Shown piece after piece: positions 28,500-36,734 of a DNA stretch of 64,000 nucleotides. The stretch is from a virus: positions 109,818-173,817 of IMG/VR virus record IMGVR_UViG_3300042197_004918; one strand, 5' to 3'. The notes under the pieces are model-generated. The model was not told the origin of the DNA. It saw only the letters and a program-made list of their open reading frames with translations, and did not search any database. The number at the start of each line of letters is the position of its first letter. Positions within the stretch are counted from its first letter, which is position 1. The translations under genes were made by a program, and so were the position numbers.

Positions 28500-29027
28500 A
28501 TGCGAATCGAACCTTCTAAAATTTCAAACTGGTCCAAAGCCACGAAAACCAAGCCCGTCAAGGCAAAACCCCTTATCAGTCTCCTCGTTGATAAATCCAT
28601 CACAAGTAAATTTCTGGTAGATACCCTTGAGGGAAACGAACCCCTTGGTGCAGGGGTTGTGATTTGTGTAGGTGAAGCCGGCGATGTTTGGCAACAATCT
28701 CCTAAAAAACTTCTCCAAAAATACAACGTAACCAGTATTGACGACGAAGGGTGGTTGCTTTGTGAACCTAAGCCGGAAAATTTAGTTGATTGTATCAAGG
28801 TTCAGAACTTTTCCGACCTCCCGTTCGCGGTTGCTCCTCCTAGCGATGAAATGTATAAAGCCTACGATTTCTATGTGATAGGTTTGTGGGGTGCCACTGT
28901 CGATGGGTTTGGAAAATGTGTCCAATGGGGGGATAGTGGAGATTATCTATGTCGAAATCAAACCGACCACTCCGACGTATGGATTGTAAAGAAAAAAATC
29001 TTCGATAATACGTATTCAATTCTATGA
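28500..29027 (+). CDS. hypothetical, PGDYG-like C-terminus
   Basis: 175 residues from ATG 28500, fixed by the promoter. C-terminal WGDSGDYLCRNQTDHSDVWIV ... FDNTYSIL resembles the PGDYG domain (found near nucleotide- or sugar-modifying phage genes); the first half is basic then beta-rich. Coupled by ATGA to the deoxyribosyltransferase-like gene. Confidence 0.55.
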   Translation: MRIEPSKISNWSKATKTKPVKAKPLISLLVDKSITSKFLVDTLEGNEPLGAGVVICVGEAGDVWQQSPKKLLQKYNVTSIDDEGWLLCEPKPENLVDCIKVQNFSDLPFAVAPPSDEMYKAYDFYVIGLWGATVDGFGKCVQWGDSGDYLCRNQTDHSDVWIVKKKIFDNTYSIL

Positions 29028-29521
29028 ATGTAGTTTATTCTGACCAACCTATTGCCGCGTTGGCATTGATTAGTCCATCGGTGTTTCTGGCAGGCCCCAC
29101 TCCCAGAGACGCAGAGACTAAATCCTGGAGGCCTGATGCTCTTGATTTGTTTTCAAAACACCCTCTTGCCAGAGACATAAGCATTTTTATCCCAGAGAGA
29201 AGTTCTAAGGAATATCAGGATAATTATTATGACCAGGTGGAATGGGAAAAGCGGGGGTTGACTTATGCGAGTATAATTTTGTTTTGGGTTCCTAGAAAGA
29301 TTGACAAGATGCCTGCATTTACAACGAACGTAGAATTCGGTTTTTACTTGGGCACCAGAACCAACGATGTTTTATATGGTAGACCCGATGATTCCGAGAA
29401 AAACAAGTATTTGGATTGGTTATATACATCGGAAACTAAACGGAATCCAATCAATACATTGGACGTTCTCATTTCAACTACAATGGAAGAACTAATTAAA
29501 CGATACAAACACAACACATGA
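29024..29521 (+). CDS. nucleoside 2-deoxyribosyltransferase-like
   Basis: 165 residues. SVFLAGPTPR (19-28), SWRPDALDLF, SIFIPERSS, DQVEWEKRGLTYASIILFWVPR and TNVEFGFYLG make up the Nuc_deoxyrib_tr fold, in which the Glu of VEFG is the usual nucleophile. Such enzymes exchange bases between deoxynucleosides and fit nucleotide salvage; related folds cleave NAD-like N-glycosidic bonds. Overlaps both neighbours by 4 nt. Confidence 0.8.
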   Translation: MNVVYSDQPIAALALISPSVFLAGPTPRDAETKSWRPDALDLFSKHPLARDISIFIPERSSKEYQDNYYDQVEWEKRGLTYASIILFWVPRKIDKMPAFTTNVEFGFYLGTRTNDVLYGRPDDSEKNKYLDWLYTSETKRNPINTLDVLISTTMEELIKRYKHNT

Positions 29522-30123
29522 ATAAATGGATTACTGCCGATTGGCACCTTGGAGAGACGCGGTTTGACATCATGCAACGTCCATTTAACGACGTTAATGT
29601 CCATTGTGAGACTATCATAAAAAACCACAATGCAGTCGTGGCTAAGGACGATATTGTGTATGTAGTGGGCGACGTTATTTACCAAAAGTCGGACCCGGAG
29701 GTTTATCTTCCAATGGTTTCCAAGATGAACGGCGTCAAGACTCTGATTAGAGGGAATCACGACGCTCCTTTCAGCGAAGAACAGTTTAAGCCCCATTTCA
29801 AAGGTGGAATAATCGGTGACGGTGACGGGGTTCCGCTTCTTATAGATGGCGTCAAGTGTTACGCGACTCATTATCCGTCCGCCGGCAAGTCAGACGCTTT
29901 CAATCTAGTCGGACACATTCACGGTGCATGGAAGGTTCAGTTAAATTGTCTTAATGTAGGGATCGACGTTCACCACTTCTATCCCGTCCCATTCAGCAAC
30001 ATATCCTTCTACGTCAATGCCATTACTAAATTTTACGATAATGACGTATTCGCTGCATATCTCGATGTAAATTCGACATTCAGAGAAGCCCGTGGTAAAA
30101 AATCATCATACTTGAAAAGATAA
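29518..30123 (+). CDS. metallophosphoesterase
   Basis: 201 residues. ADWHLGE (7-13), GDVIYQKSDPE, RGNHD, ATHYPS and VGHIHG supply the metal ligands. Short phage type; substrate unknown. Distinct in sequence from the enzyme at 7198. Operon position after a deoxyribosyltransferase-like gene hints at nucleotide hydrolysis. Confidence 0.9.
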   Translation: MNKWITADWHLGETRFDIMQRPFNDVNVHCETIIKNHNAVVAKDDIVYVVGDVIYQKSDPEVYLPMVSKMNGVKTLIRGNHDAPFSEEQFKPHFKGGIIGDGDGVPLLIDGVKCYATHYPSAGKSDAFNLVGHIHGAWKVQLNCLNVGIDVHHFYPVPFSNISFYVNAITKFYDNDVFAAYLDVNSTFREARGKKSSYLKR

Positions 30124-30126
30124 TTT

Positions 30127-30330
30127 ATGAAAAGTGAATCCTCGTGGGAAGACCACAAGCCAGAAGGAAGAAATTTCAAAAACAAAGACGTAGATGTGCG
30201 TGGATATTCCCCTAAATACGACGCATACTATAATGTGAAGACGGGAGAATGGTTTGAAGAAAATTGTGGACACGAAGACTGTGAGTTTTGTAAAGATAGG
30301 CCGGAAAAACACATAAGGCCAAAGGCTTGA
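30127..30330 (+). CDS. small Cys/His protein
   Basis: 67 residues, hydrophilic. CGHEDCEFCK near the C-terminus may bind zinc. The stop codon TGA lies within the next promoter's -35 box. Unknown function. Confidence 0.6.
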   Translation: MKSESSWEDHKPEGRNFKNKDVDVRGYSPKYDAYYNVKTGEWFEENCGHEDCEFCKDRPEKHIRPKA

Positions 30331-30355
30331 CACTTTTGGACTTTTGTCCTATAGT
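30327..30355 (+). promoter_or_regulatory. promoter of the NAD+ synthesis operon
   Basis: TTGACA (30327-30332), 17-nt spacer, TATAGT (30350-30355): near-consensus. Unlike the other promoters it leaves a ~67-nt leader. Confidence 0.8.
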
Positions 30356-30368
30356 TATTCTCAGACAG

Positions 30369-30394
30369 TAAATCCTGATTTTGATAAGGGTTTA
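30369..30394 (+). promoter_or_regulatory. leader hairpin upstream of NMNAT-Nudix
   Basis: TAAATCC - TGATTTTGATAA - GGGTTTA. The apical part CC-TGATTT-T-GAT...GGG recurs in the leader of nadV at 31430. Confidence 0.5.
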
Positions 30395-30428
30395 GCAGTC
30401 AGAAAACATAACAGATTAAGATACGATT

Positions 30429-31400
30429 ATGAAAGAAAAACAAGCAGATGTTACAGCGTGCGGCGTAATAGTCGCCAGATTCCAACTCCACGAACTCCAC
30501 GATGCTCATCGTGATTTAATCCAAAGCGTCATTGATAGACACGAACGGGTTATTATCTTCTTGGGACTTTCGCCCCTAAAAAATACCGTCAACAATCCCC
30601 TTGAATTCAAACAACGCAAGGCGATGATTGAAGAAGAATTTAAGGGTTGCACCAAAAACATCGAAATTCACTACGTTGACGATAATCGTGACGACCACGT
30701 TTGGTCGAAGAATCTCGACAAACAATTGGCCAAGTGGTTGAACCCCGGACAGAAGGCAACTCTTTATGGCAGTCGGGACAGTTTTCTAAAGTGCTACCAC
30801 GGAAAGTATCCGGTCTGTGAACTCGAATCGGATTATTTCGTTTCGGCCACTGACATTCGGAAGAAAATCATCAACAATTATCCGCCAACGAAGGATTTTC
30901 GTGCTGGTCTGATTGCTGCTACCGGGTTGAAATACCCGACAGCATTTCAAACAGTGGACGTGGCCGTGGTGAACGATAAAGGTGAAATTCTCCTCGTCAA
31001 AAAGCCCGGAGAAGCGCAATGGAGATTCATTGGTGGATTCAGCGACCCCCGTAGTTTGAGTTTGGAAGAGGATGCTCGCCGAGAGATTCACGAAGAAACG
31101 GGAGTTGCTACTGGAGACCCGATTTATCTCGGAAGCACTCTCATTGATGACTGGAGATATAGACGGGAAACGGACAAAATTAAGACCGCTTTCTTTGTCA
31201 CAAAATATCTCTATGGGGCACCTCAAGGCGCTGATGATGTTGAGGTTGCTGGGTGGGTTAATCTCGCTGACCTCGTTAAAAACCAGAACATTGTTCCGGA
31301 ACACACGGTTTTGCTCAAAATGTTAATTGATAAATATTTGGGCAACGTTGAACTGTATAAGAAATTCAACGAACGTATGGCCGACGGATTAATGCCTTGA
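30429..31400 (+). CDS. bifunctional NMN adenylyltransferase / Nudix hydrolase
   Basis: 323 residues. N-terminal NMNAT: VIVARFQLHELHDAH (13-27) with the HxxH site, and VSATDIRKK (138-146) as the ISSxxxR motif; makes NAD+ from NMN and ATP. C-terminal Nudix domain: box from Gly203 to Gly225 with REIHEETG, expected to hydrolyse ADP-ribose or similar. The same fusion is known from cyanobacteria and from Vibrio phage KVP40 (NatV). Together with NadV it forms the nicotinamide-to-NAD+ route described as NARP2, used by phages to restore NAD+ emptied by host defences. Confidence 0.95.
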   Translation: MKEKQADVTACGVIVARFQLHELHDAHRDLIQSVIDRHERVIIFLGLSPLKNTVNNPLEFKQRKAMIEEEFKGCTKNIEIHYVDDNRDDHVWSKNLDKQLAKWLNPGQKATLYGSRDSFLKCYHGKYPVCELESDYFVSATDIRKKIINNYPPTKDFRAGLIAATGLKYPTAFQTVDVAVVNDKGEILLVKKPGEAQWRFIGGFSDPRSLSLEEDARREIHEETGVATGDPIYLGSTLIDDWRYRRETDKIKTAFFVTKYLYGAPQGADDVEVAGWVNLADLVKNQNIVPEHTVLLKMLIDKYLGNVELYKKFNERMADGLMP

Positions 31401-31425
31401 CTTTCGGTGATGGCGGTGATAACAT
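31397..31425 (+). promoter_or_regulatory. possible promoter of nadV
   Basis: TTGACT (31397-31402), 17-nt spacer, TAACAT (31420-31425). The -35 box overlaps the stop of the NMNAT-Nudix gene. Confidence 0.5.
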
Positions 31426-31429
31426 AAAT

Positions 31430-31452
31430 GTGACCTGATTTAGATGGGTCAC
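31430..31452 (+). promoter_or_regulatory. leader hairpin upstream of nadV
   Basis: GTGACC - TGATTTAGATG - GGTCAC. Stem differs from the 30369 hairpin but the closing CC, loop TGATTTwGAT and following GGG are kept. Confidence 0.5.
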
Positions 31453-31484
31453 GGAAACTAAAATAGAAAGATAAAGATAACTCT

Positions 31485-32918
31485 ATGAATGCTAACGAAA
31501 ATATTATCCTTTTAACGGATAGCTACAAAGTCGGACACCACAATATGTATCCGACAGGCACACAGAATGTTTACAGCTACTTTGAGAGCCGTAAAGGTGC
31601 CAAATTCAACGAAACCGTCTTCTTCGGGCTCCAAGCATACTTGAAAAAGTATTTTGCTGGAGTCGTCGTGACTCAGACCGACATTGACAAGGCGGACGAG
31701 TTTTGCAAAGAACACTTCCTTGGAATGAATTTCTTTAATCGTGCCATGTGGCAACGTATTGTTGACGTTCACAATGGAAAACTTCCTCTCCGGATTATGG
31801 CTGTCAAAGAAGGAACTCCCGTTCCGGTCGGCAACGTCTTGATGACGGTTGAGGCCACGGACGAGACGATTAACCCTGAGACTGGTAACGCTTATTTCGC
31901 TCCTCTTACAAATGTGTTTGAAACCATCTTGACTCACGTTTGGCACCCAAGCAATGTCGCCACTATCAGTCGGGACATCAAGAAACACTTGAAGGCTGGT
32001 TTCGATAAAACGGTTCCCGACGAATTGGGTTGGTTACTTGACTATATGCTCCACGATTTCGGTTTCCGTGGAGTAAGCTCGGTTGAATCGGCTGGAATGG
32101 GTGGTGCAGGACATTTGGTTAATTTCAAGGGAACAGATACCCTCGTCGCAATCACTTATGCCCGGCGTTATTACAACACAACTGAAATGGTGGCTCACAG
32201 CGTTGCTGCCACGGAACACAGTGTTATGACCGCAGAAGGGCCTGCTGGCGAGTTTAAGGTGGTTGAGAAGTTGATTAAAGACTATCCCGCCGGCATCCTT
32301 TCGGTTGTCAGCGACAGTTACGACATTGAGAACGCCATCAGACAGTATGGAACTACATACAAAGAGGCTATCCTTGGACGAAATGACGGTGCTAAGTTTG
32401 TTATTCGTCCGGACAGCCCTCGGTTTGAGGACGATACGCCGGCAGCACAAATTCTATGGATTGCTCAGGAGCTTGAGAAGTATTTCGGTGCTACGGTGAA
32501 CGGTAAAGGATACAAGATGCTTCACCCGAAAGTTGGTATCATCTACGGAGATGGACTCAGCCGAGATGAAATCATCGAAGCAATCGACACGCTTATTGTG
32601 AATGGATACGCCGCAAGCACTTGTGTCTTCGGTATGGGTGGTGGATTGTTACAGAAACACAATCGGGACACTCAACGAAACGCTTTCAAGTGTTCGGCTC
32701 AGAAGCGTGGAGACAAGTGGGTTGAAATCTTCAAAGACCCAAAGGACAAGACCAAGGCATCGAAACGTGGTCGTCTCGCACTTGTCTTGGAAAACGGCCA
32801 GTATAAGACCGTGTTGGAGAGTGAAGCGAAAGACAATCTCTTGGAAGTCGTTTTTGAGAACGGTGTTTTGACCCGAGATATGACGTGGAACGAAGTTCGT
32901 AACAACGCAAAAGTATGA
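31485..32918 (+). CDS. nadV: nicotinamide phosphoribosyltransferase
   Basis: 477 residues, full length for NAMPT/NadV. LLTDSYKVGHHNMYP at the N-terminus, DFGFRGVSS, GTDTLVAITYARRYY, TEHSVMTAEG, VVSDSYDIENA, VIRPDSP and YGDGLSRDEI are the hallmark blocks for nicotinamide, PRPP and phosphate binding. Makes NMN from nicotinamide and PRPP, the step before the NMNAT encoded just upstream; the PRPP synthetase at 34907 can supply PRPP. Stop overlaps the next start by 4 nt. Confidence 0.97.
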   Translation: MNANENIILLTDSYKVGHHNMYPTGTQNVYSYFESRKGAKFNETVFFGLQAYLKKYFAGVVVTQTDIDKADEFCKEHFLGMNFFNRAMWQRIVDVHNGKLPLRIMAVKEGTPVPVGNVLMTVEATDETINPETGNAYFAPLTNVFETILTHVWHPSNVATISRDIKKHLKAGFDKTVPDELGWLLDYMLHDFGFRGVSSVESAGMGGAGHLVNFKGTDTLVAITYARRYYNTTEMVAHSVAATEHSVMTAEGPAGEFKVVEKLIKDYPAGILSVVSDSYDIENAIRQYGTTYKEAILGRNDGAKFVIRPDSPRFEDDTPAAQILWIAQELEKYFGATVNGKGYKMLHPKVGIIYGDGLSRDEIIEAIDTLIVNGYAASTCVFGMGGGLLQKHNRDTQRNAFKCSAQKRGDKWVEIFKDPKDKTKASKRGRLALVLENGQYKTVLESEAKDNLLEVVFENGVLTRDMTWNEVRNNAKV

Positions 32919-33193
32919 AACCAATTACTGCTGAAGAAGCGAGAAAGTTGTCTATGACTTCCAAAGAGTCTTTGGCTTCAAAGTTTATCATTGACATTTA
33001 CGCTTCAATTGCTTGTAAAGCTGAACTTGGTCATAATCAATTGTCGTATCCGATAAATAATACAAAAATCGACGAAGTTATCCTAAGTATAGTCATTTCA
33101 AAGTTAAAAGAACTTGGATATAAAGCAGAACACAGTTCTGGAAGTGATTGCCGTGACGGCGATTCTTGGAACAACCTTAACATCTCTTGGTGA
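32915..33193 (+). CDS. hypothetical protein
   Basis: 92 residues, coupled to nadV by ATGA. Alpha/beta with ILSIVISKLKELGYKAEHSSG and a C-terminal DSWNNLNISW typical of many small phage proteins that end in an IxW strand. Unknown. Confidence 0.65.
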   Translation: MKPITAEEARKLSMTSKESLASKFIIDIYASIACKAELGHNQLSYPINNTKIDEVILSIVISKLKELGYKAEHSSGSDCRDGDSWNNLNISW

Positions 33194-33196
33194 ATT

Positions 33197-34153
33197 ATGA
33201 CTAAACATTGGAATCAAACTAAAATAATCAATTCTTCCGACGAGAACGTGAGGAAGTATGTATTTACAAACGTCAATGCTGTGGCCGAGGCGGTTCTATA
33301 CAAATACCCCACGTATGTAGAGAGAACGGTAATCTGCTGTTCCACTCAATCTGGATGTCCCGTTGGATGTAGGTTCTGTGGTGCAGGAGATAATTTTGTC
33401 AGGTCGTTAACGACAGACGAGATTGTGAGTCAGCCGGAACAACTGTTGAGGGATACCGGTGTGGACGTATCTTCGATTGACCGTCTTCAAATCATGTTTA
33501 TGAGCATGGGAGAACCTATGTTAAATTGGAAGAATTTGAAGCCCGCATTGTATGAGTTGTATAAGAAGTTTCCAAAAGCACGACTTCTTATCAGCACATC
33601 CGCTCCGAGGGTTTTTGAAAACTTCGAGGATCTCTGTAAAGTTTCAATTGACATCCCTACGATTGGTTTACAGTTTTCGGTTCACGAAAGCACGGACGCG
33701 GCTCGTAAAAAGCTCATCCCAAGCGCCACTCAGACATTGGATGAAATTGCCATGAGCGGAGAAGATTGGTCTATTGCCACTCAACGCCGTCCGTTTTTCA
33801 ATTATTGTGTTCACCCCAACAATAATACTCAGGAAGACGTGAATCGTTTGACGAAACTTTTCCTTCCTAGTATCTGGGAAGCAACTCTCTCTGTAATTTG
33901 CGAACGAGACGAACACGTAGCGGCGGCTAATGAACGTCAGAGGAAACTTGCTCAGGACTTCTCCGAGAAGATGTTAAAATCGGGTTACAATGTCAGAGTA
34001 TTCAATCCTGCCGGGCAGGATGATATTGGAGGAGGTTGTGGACAATTATGGTTTGTCCAAGACTGGATGAAAAAACATCCGGAATTGACCAAACATACGG
34101 CTGGTTACGGTCTTGATAAGGTCCACACACCGAAATCAGTTGACTTTGTATAA
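33197..34153 (+). CDS. RlmN/Cfr-family radical SAM protein, short form
   Basis: 318 residues. [4Fe-4S] motif C54-x3-C58-x2-C61 in SGCPVGCRFCG, MSMGEPMLN, FSVHESTDAARKKLIP and the C-terminal CGQL with Cys281 (the methyl-carrying cysteine) are all as in RlmN, which methylates A2503 of 23S rRNA and A37 of some tRNAs. It lacks the ~70-residue N-terminal domain of E. coli RlmN. Whether it acts on rRNA, tRNA or both is unknown; the nearby tRNA repertoire makes tRNA a candidate. Lies inside the NAD operon. Confidence 0.9.
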   Translation: MTKHWNQTKIINSSDENVRKYVFTNVNAVAEAVLYKYPTYVERTVICCSTQSGCPVGCRFCGAGDNFVRSLTTDEIVSQPEQLLRDTGVDVSSIDRLQIMFMSMGEPMLNWKNLKPALYELYKKFPKARLLISTSAPRVFENFEDLCKVSIDIPTIGLQFSVHESTDAARKKLIPSATQTLDEIAMSGEDWSIATQRRPFFNYCVHPNNNTQEDVNRLTKLFLPSIWEATLSVICERDEHVAAANERQRKLAQDFSEKMLKSGYNVRVFNPAGQDDIGGGCGQLWFVQDWMKKHPELTKHTAGYGLDKVHTPKSVDFV

Positions 34154-34167
34154 AACCGATATACACT
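34140..34167 (+). promoter_or_regulatory. sigma70-type promoter, leaderless configuration
   Basis: TTGACT (34140-34145), 16-nt spacer, TACACT (34162-34167), 6 nt to ATG 34174. Confidence 0.7.
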
Positions 34168-34173
34168 GATAGT

Positions 34174-34434
34174 ATGTTACACTTTCACGGCCAATTCAAA
34201 GAATCCAGATTCGCGTGGGAACTCTGTATGTTCCATAAACTACGAGAATTTTCAGATGGATTGACTCTGGTGGATTTCGACGTTAATTACGATAAATACG
34301 TCGGCGACCACACGCCGAAATTTGAGGTTCTTCTCGTGTTGTTCAACTATGTGATTGTCGATTTCTCAATCTATAACATTTATCATGCAGACCATGAGGC
34401 CTATCAGAGCAATCATCGACCGGGCGGTTTTTAA
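34174..34434 (+). CDS. hypothetical protein
   Basis: 86 residues; aromatic-rich (HGQFKESRFAWELCMFHKL), with a hydrophobic stretch LLVLFNYVIVDFSIYNIY. Not clearly a membrane protein. Unknown. Confidence 0.55.
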   Translation: MLHFHGQFKESRFAWELCMFHKLREFSDGLTLVDFDVNYDKYVGDHTPKFEVLLVLFNYVIVDFSIYNIYHADHEAYQSNHRPGGF

Positions 34435-34567
34435 TTCCGTCTCAGACGCAGTTAATGAATATGAGGCCGACGAAGACGATATATGGTTCACCTTTATGTC
34501 CATTGATGACATTTATGACGACGCTTTGTTGATTCCACACTTTTACGTGAAGGACTTAAATTCCTAA
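34394..34567 (+). CDS. small acidic protein, duplicate pair member A
   Basis: 57 residues (MRPIRAIIDRAVFNSVSDA...). Start ATG 34394 aligns with the start of the next gene; ATG 34385 is an alternative. Shares R-x-IID-x-VF-x5-AVNEYE-x5-WFTF with the gene at 34580. Confidence 0.6.
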   Translation: MRPIRAIIDRAVFNSVSDAVNEYEADEDDIWFTFMSIDDIYDDALLIPHFYVKDLNS

Positions 34568-34579
34568 GTAACACTTATT

Positions 34580-34759
34580 ATGGCTGTCAGAACAATAATT
34601 GATGAAGTAGTTTTTTCTCCCGTCGCAAATGCAGTCAATGAATATGAGGGATGTGAGCATGAGGTGTGGTTCACATTTTTGTTAAACGACGAAGCGGATG
34701 AGAATTTTACAGATTTGCTGAATCTGATTCAACACATTTATGCAAATTCCAACGGCTGA
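34580..34759 (+). CDS. small acidic protein, duplicate pair member B
   Basis: 59 residues (MAVRTIIDEVVFSPVANAVN...). Clear paralogue of the preceding gene, in tandem. Function unknown. Confidence 0.65.
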   Translation: MAVRTIIDEVVFSPVANAVNEYEGCEHEVWFTFLLNDEADENFTDLLNLIQHIYANSNG

Positions 34760-34910
34760 ACGAGCGGTCGAAAGAATGGTTTTAGACAACTATTCTTTAG
34801 ACGATTACGATTTTATCGCAGATGAAAGAGATGACTTGAAAAGAATCGTCTCCGATGGTAGTCTTGAAGCAGTGATATTGACAGCGGTGAGTGACTTTTT
34901 ATACACATGA
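34740..34910 (+). CDS. small acidic protein
   Basis: 56 residues (MQIPTAERAVERMVLDNYSL...). Overlaps the preceding gene by 20 nt and the prs start by 4 nt (ATGA). Acidic helix. Unknown. Confidence 0.6.
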   Translation: MQIPTAERAVERMVLDNYSLDDYDFIADERDDLKRIVSDGSLEAVILTAVSDFLYT

Positions 34911-35875
34911 ACACATTAAAAATATTCAGTGGAACCTCTAATCTACCCTTGGCTAAATCTATTGCTGAGAACTTGTCTTTGAAGTTAGGAGACATTTATC
35001 ATCACAATTTTCCAAGTGGAGAGAGTTATTGTCAATTCAAAGAAAGCATTCGTGGAAACGATGTATTTCTGATTCAGGGCATAACCAATCCGGCGAACGA
35101 GAGTCTGATGCAATTGCTTGTCATGGCAGATGCGGCTAGACGTTCAAGTGCTTCACGTATCACCGCAGTTGTTCCTTATTTTGGGTATGCTAGACAAGAC
35201 CGTAAGGACAAAAATCGTGTTCCTATCAGTGCGAAGTTAGTGTTGGATTTAATCGAGGCTGCCGGTATTAACCGAGTGTTGACTATGGACCTCCACAGTC
35301 CTCAAATCTGTGGCTTCACAAATCTGCCGTTTGACCATCTGACGTTTGAACCGGTCCTTTCCAATCACATCAAATTGTGTTTTCCTAACAGAACAAATCT
35401 CGTCATTATGGCTCCCGACGTTGGGGCGGTGAAACGGGCTGAAAAATACGCAGAAACTCTTGGGTGTGAATTCGGATTCATAAGTAAAAAACGTCTCGGT
35501 GATGAATCGGTTGAATTTCAGAGTATTGTCGGCAACGTGTCTGGAAAATCTGTGGTTATCATTGATGATATGACGGAAAGCGCCGGCACTCTGATTCAAG
35601 CCGCTCAAGCGTGTAGGGCAAACGGAGCAGTTGAGATAATTTGCGCCGTGTCACATGGCTGTTTCACGGATGTTGGTCGGCAAAGACTGTGTGAGGCTAT
35701 GCCGCCGGCTGGGCCAGGATTAATTGACGGGTTTATCCACAGCGACTCCGCTGACGTTGTGTGGAAGGAAAAATGCAAGCCATTGGAAATTCAATCTTTA
35801 AGCGTTGACAAGTTATTCGCTTCGGCTATCAACAACATCCATAACAATGAAAGCGTAAGTGAGTTATTCGTATGA
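34907..35875 (+). CDS. prs: ribose-phosphate pyrophosphokinase (PRPP synthetase)
   Basis: 322 residues. FSGTSNLPLAKSIAENL, FPSGESYCQF, QGITNPANESLMQLLVMADAARR, VPYFGYARQDRKD, MDLHSPQICGFT, and the PRPP loop VVIIDDMTESAGTL are all present. Makes PRPP from ribose 5-phosphate and ATP, the co-substrate of NadV, so phage NAD+ synthesis is not limited by the host PRPP pool. Slightly shorter flexible loop than E. coli Prs but catalytic residues kept. Confidence 0.96.
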   Translation: MNTLKIFSGTSNLPLAKSIAENLSLKLGDIYHHNFPSGESYCQFKESIRGNDVFLIQGITNPANESLMQLLVMADAARRSSASRITAVVPYFGYARQDRKDKNRVPISAKLVLDLIEAAGINRVLTMDLHSPQICGFTNLPFDHLTFEPVLSNHIKLCFPNRTNLVIMAPDVGAVKRAEKYAETLGCEFGFISKKRLGDESVEFQSIVGNVSGKSVVIIDDMTESAGTLIQAAQACRANGAVEIICAVSHGCFTDVGRQRLCEAMPPAGPGLIDGFIHSDSADVVWKEKCKPLEIQSLSVDKLFASAINNIHNNESVSELFV

Positions 35876-36093
35876 AATACGTATTTTTATACCGTATTGC
35901 CAGGAAAACCCGCGACATATATGGGACGGTTTCTGTTTTTAAGGAAATTGTGGACGGCGACGACATTTTTAGTCGAATGCAAGAAGTGATTGACGAACAC
36001 AACAAAAACACCTTCAATGGGACGTTCGGAGGACTTCCAAAAAAAGCACAATTCTTTCCTATTAAAAGATACGAACCATCATACTGTATATGA
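35872..36093 (+). CDS. hypothetical protein
   Basis: 73 residues, coupled by ATGA to prs and to the RNA ligase gene. Basic N-terminus MKYVFLYRIARKTRD. Unknown function. Confidence 0.65.
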   Translation: MKYVFLYRIARKTRDIYGTVSVFKEIVDGDDIFSRMQEVIDEHNKNTFNGTFGGLPKKAQFFPIKRYEPSYCI

Positions 36094-36719
36094 TAGAATA
36101 CCCCTCCATAATCAATTCAAGTAAAGCTCCCCGAGAACACTGCGTCGCATTCGACAAGTTGGACGGTTCCAACATCCGTGCCAAGTGGACGCAGAAGCAT
36201 GGCTTTTCTTTATTTGGAACCAGAACACAGCTCATAGACGAAAAGACGGCTTTTTGGGGAGAAGCGGTTACGTTGTTTAAGAGTCATCAATCCGAACCTC
36301 TGGATAAAATCTTTCGTTCCGACAAAGCATATCGTAACGAACGTGAAATCATTGTCTTTGGAGAGTTTGTCGGGGAAAACTCTTTTGCTGGACACCATGA
36401 AACAGAACCTCATAAGGTGGTGGTTTTTGATATATTGGTTGGACATAAAAATCAATCATTTGTCAAACCCCGTCAATTTTTAGATTTTGGTTCAATTGTT
36501 GAGATTCCAAAGGTCATCTATGAGGGAAACCTCAACGAAGACTTGATTGCATCGGTTAGACGCAACGATTTCGGTCTTAAAGAGGGGGTAATTTGCAAAG
36601 GTTCCACCACGCGAGGTGCATATCGTGGAAAAATTTGGATGTGCAAGATTAAGACACAAGAATACCTTGACAAGTTAAAAGGCCGTTTTGGAAAAGATTG
36701 GGAAAAATACGGCGAATAG
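36090..36719 (+). CDS. RNA ligase family protein
   Basis: 209 residues. Nucleotidyl-lysine motif K23-L-D-G in AFDKLDGSNIR, then IVFGEFVGENSFAG (motif III region), EGVICKG (motif IV) and MCKIKT (motif V). This is the adenylyltransferase core of Rnl2-like RNA ligases with no C-terminal domain. Expected to seal nicked RNA, for example tRNAs cut by host anticodon nucleases; it may also act on another nucleic acid. Confidence 0.85.
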   Translation: MIEYPSIINSSKAPREHCVAFDKLDGSNIRAKWTQKHGFSLFGTRTQLIDEKTAFWGEAVTLFKSHQSEPLDKIFRSDKAYRNEREIIVFGEFVGENSFAGHHETEPHKVVVFDILVGHKNQSFVKPRQFLDFGSIVEIPKVIYEGNLNEDLIASVRRNDFGLKEGVICKGSTTRGAYRGKIWMCKIKTQEYLDKLKGRFGKDWEKYGE

Positions 36720-36720
36720 A

Positions 36721-36727
36721 TATTTAT
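36721..36727 (+). promoter_or_regulatory. TATTTAT box, 7 nt before start codon
   Basis: Precedes ATG 36735. The ATG at 36726 overlaps the box itself and is therefore not preferred. Confidence 0.4.
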
Positions 36728-36734
36728 GATAAGA

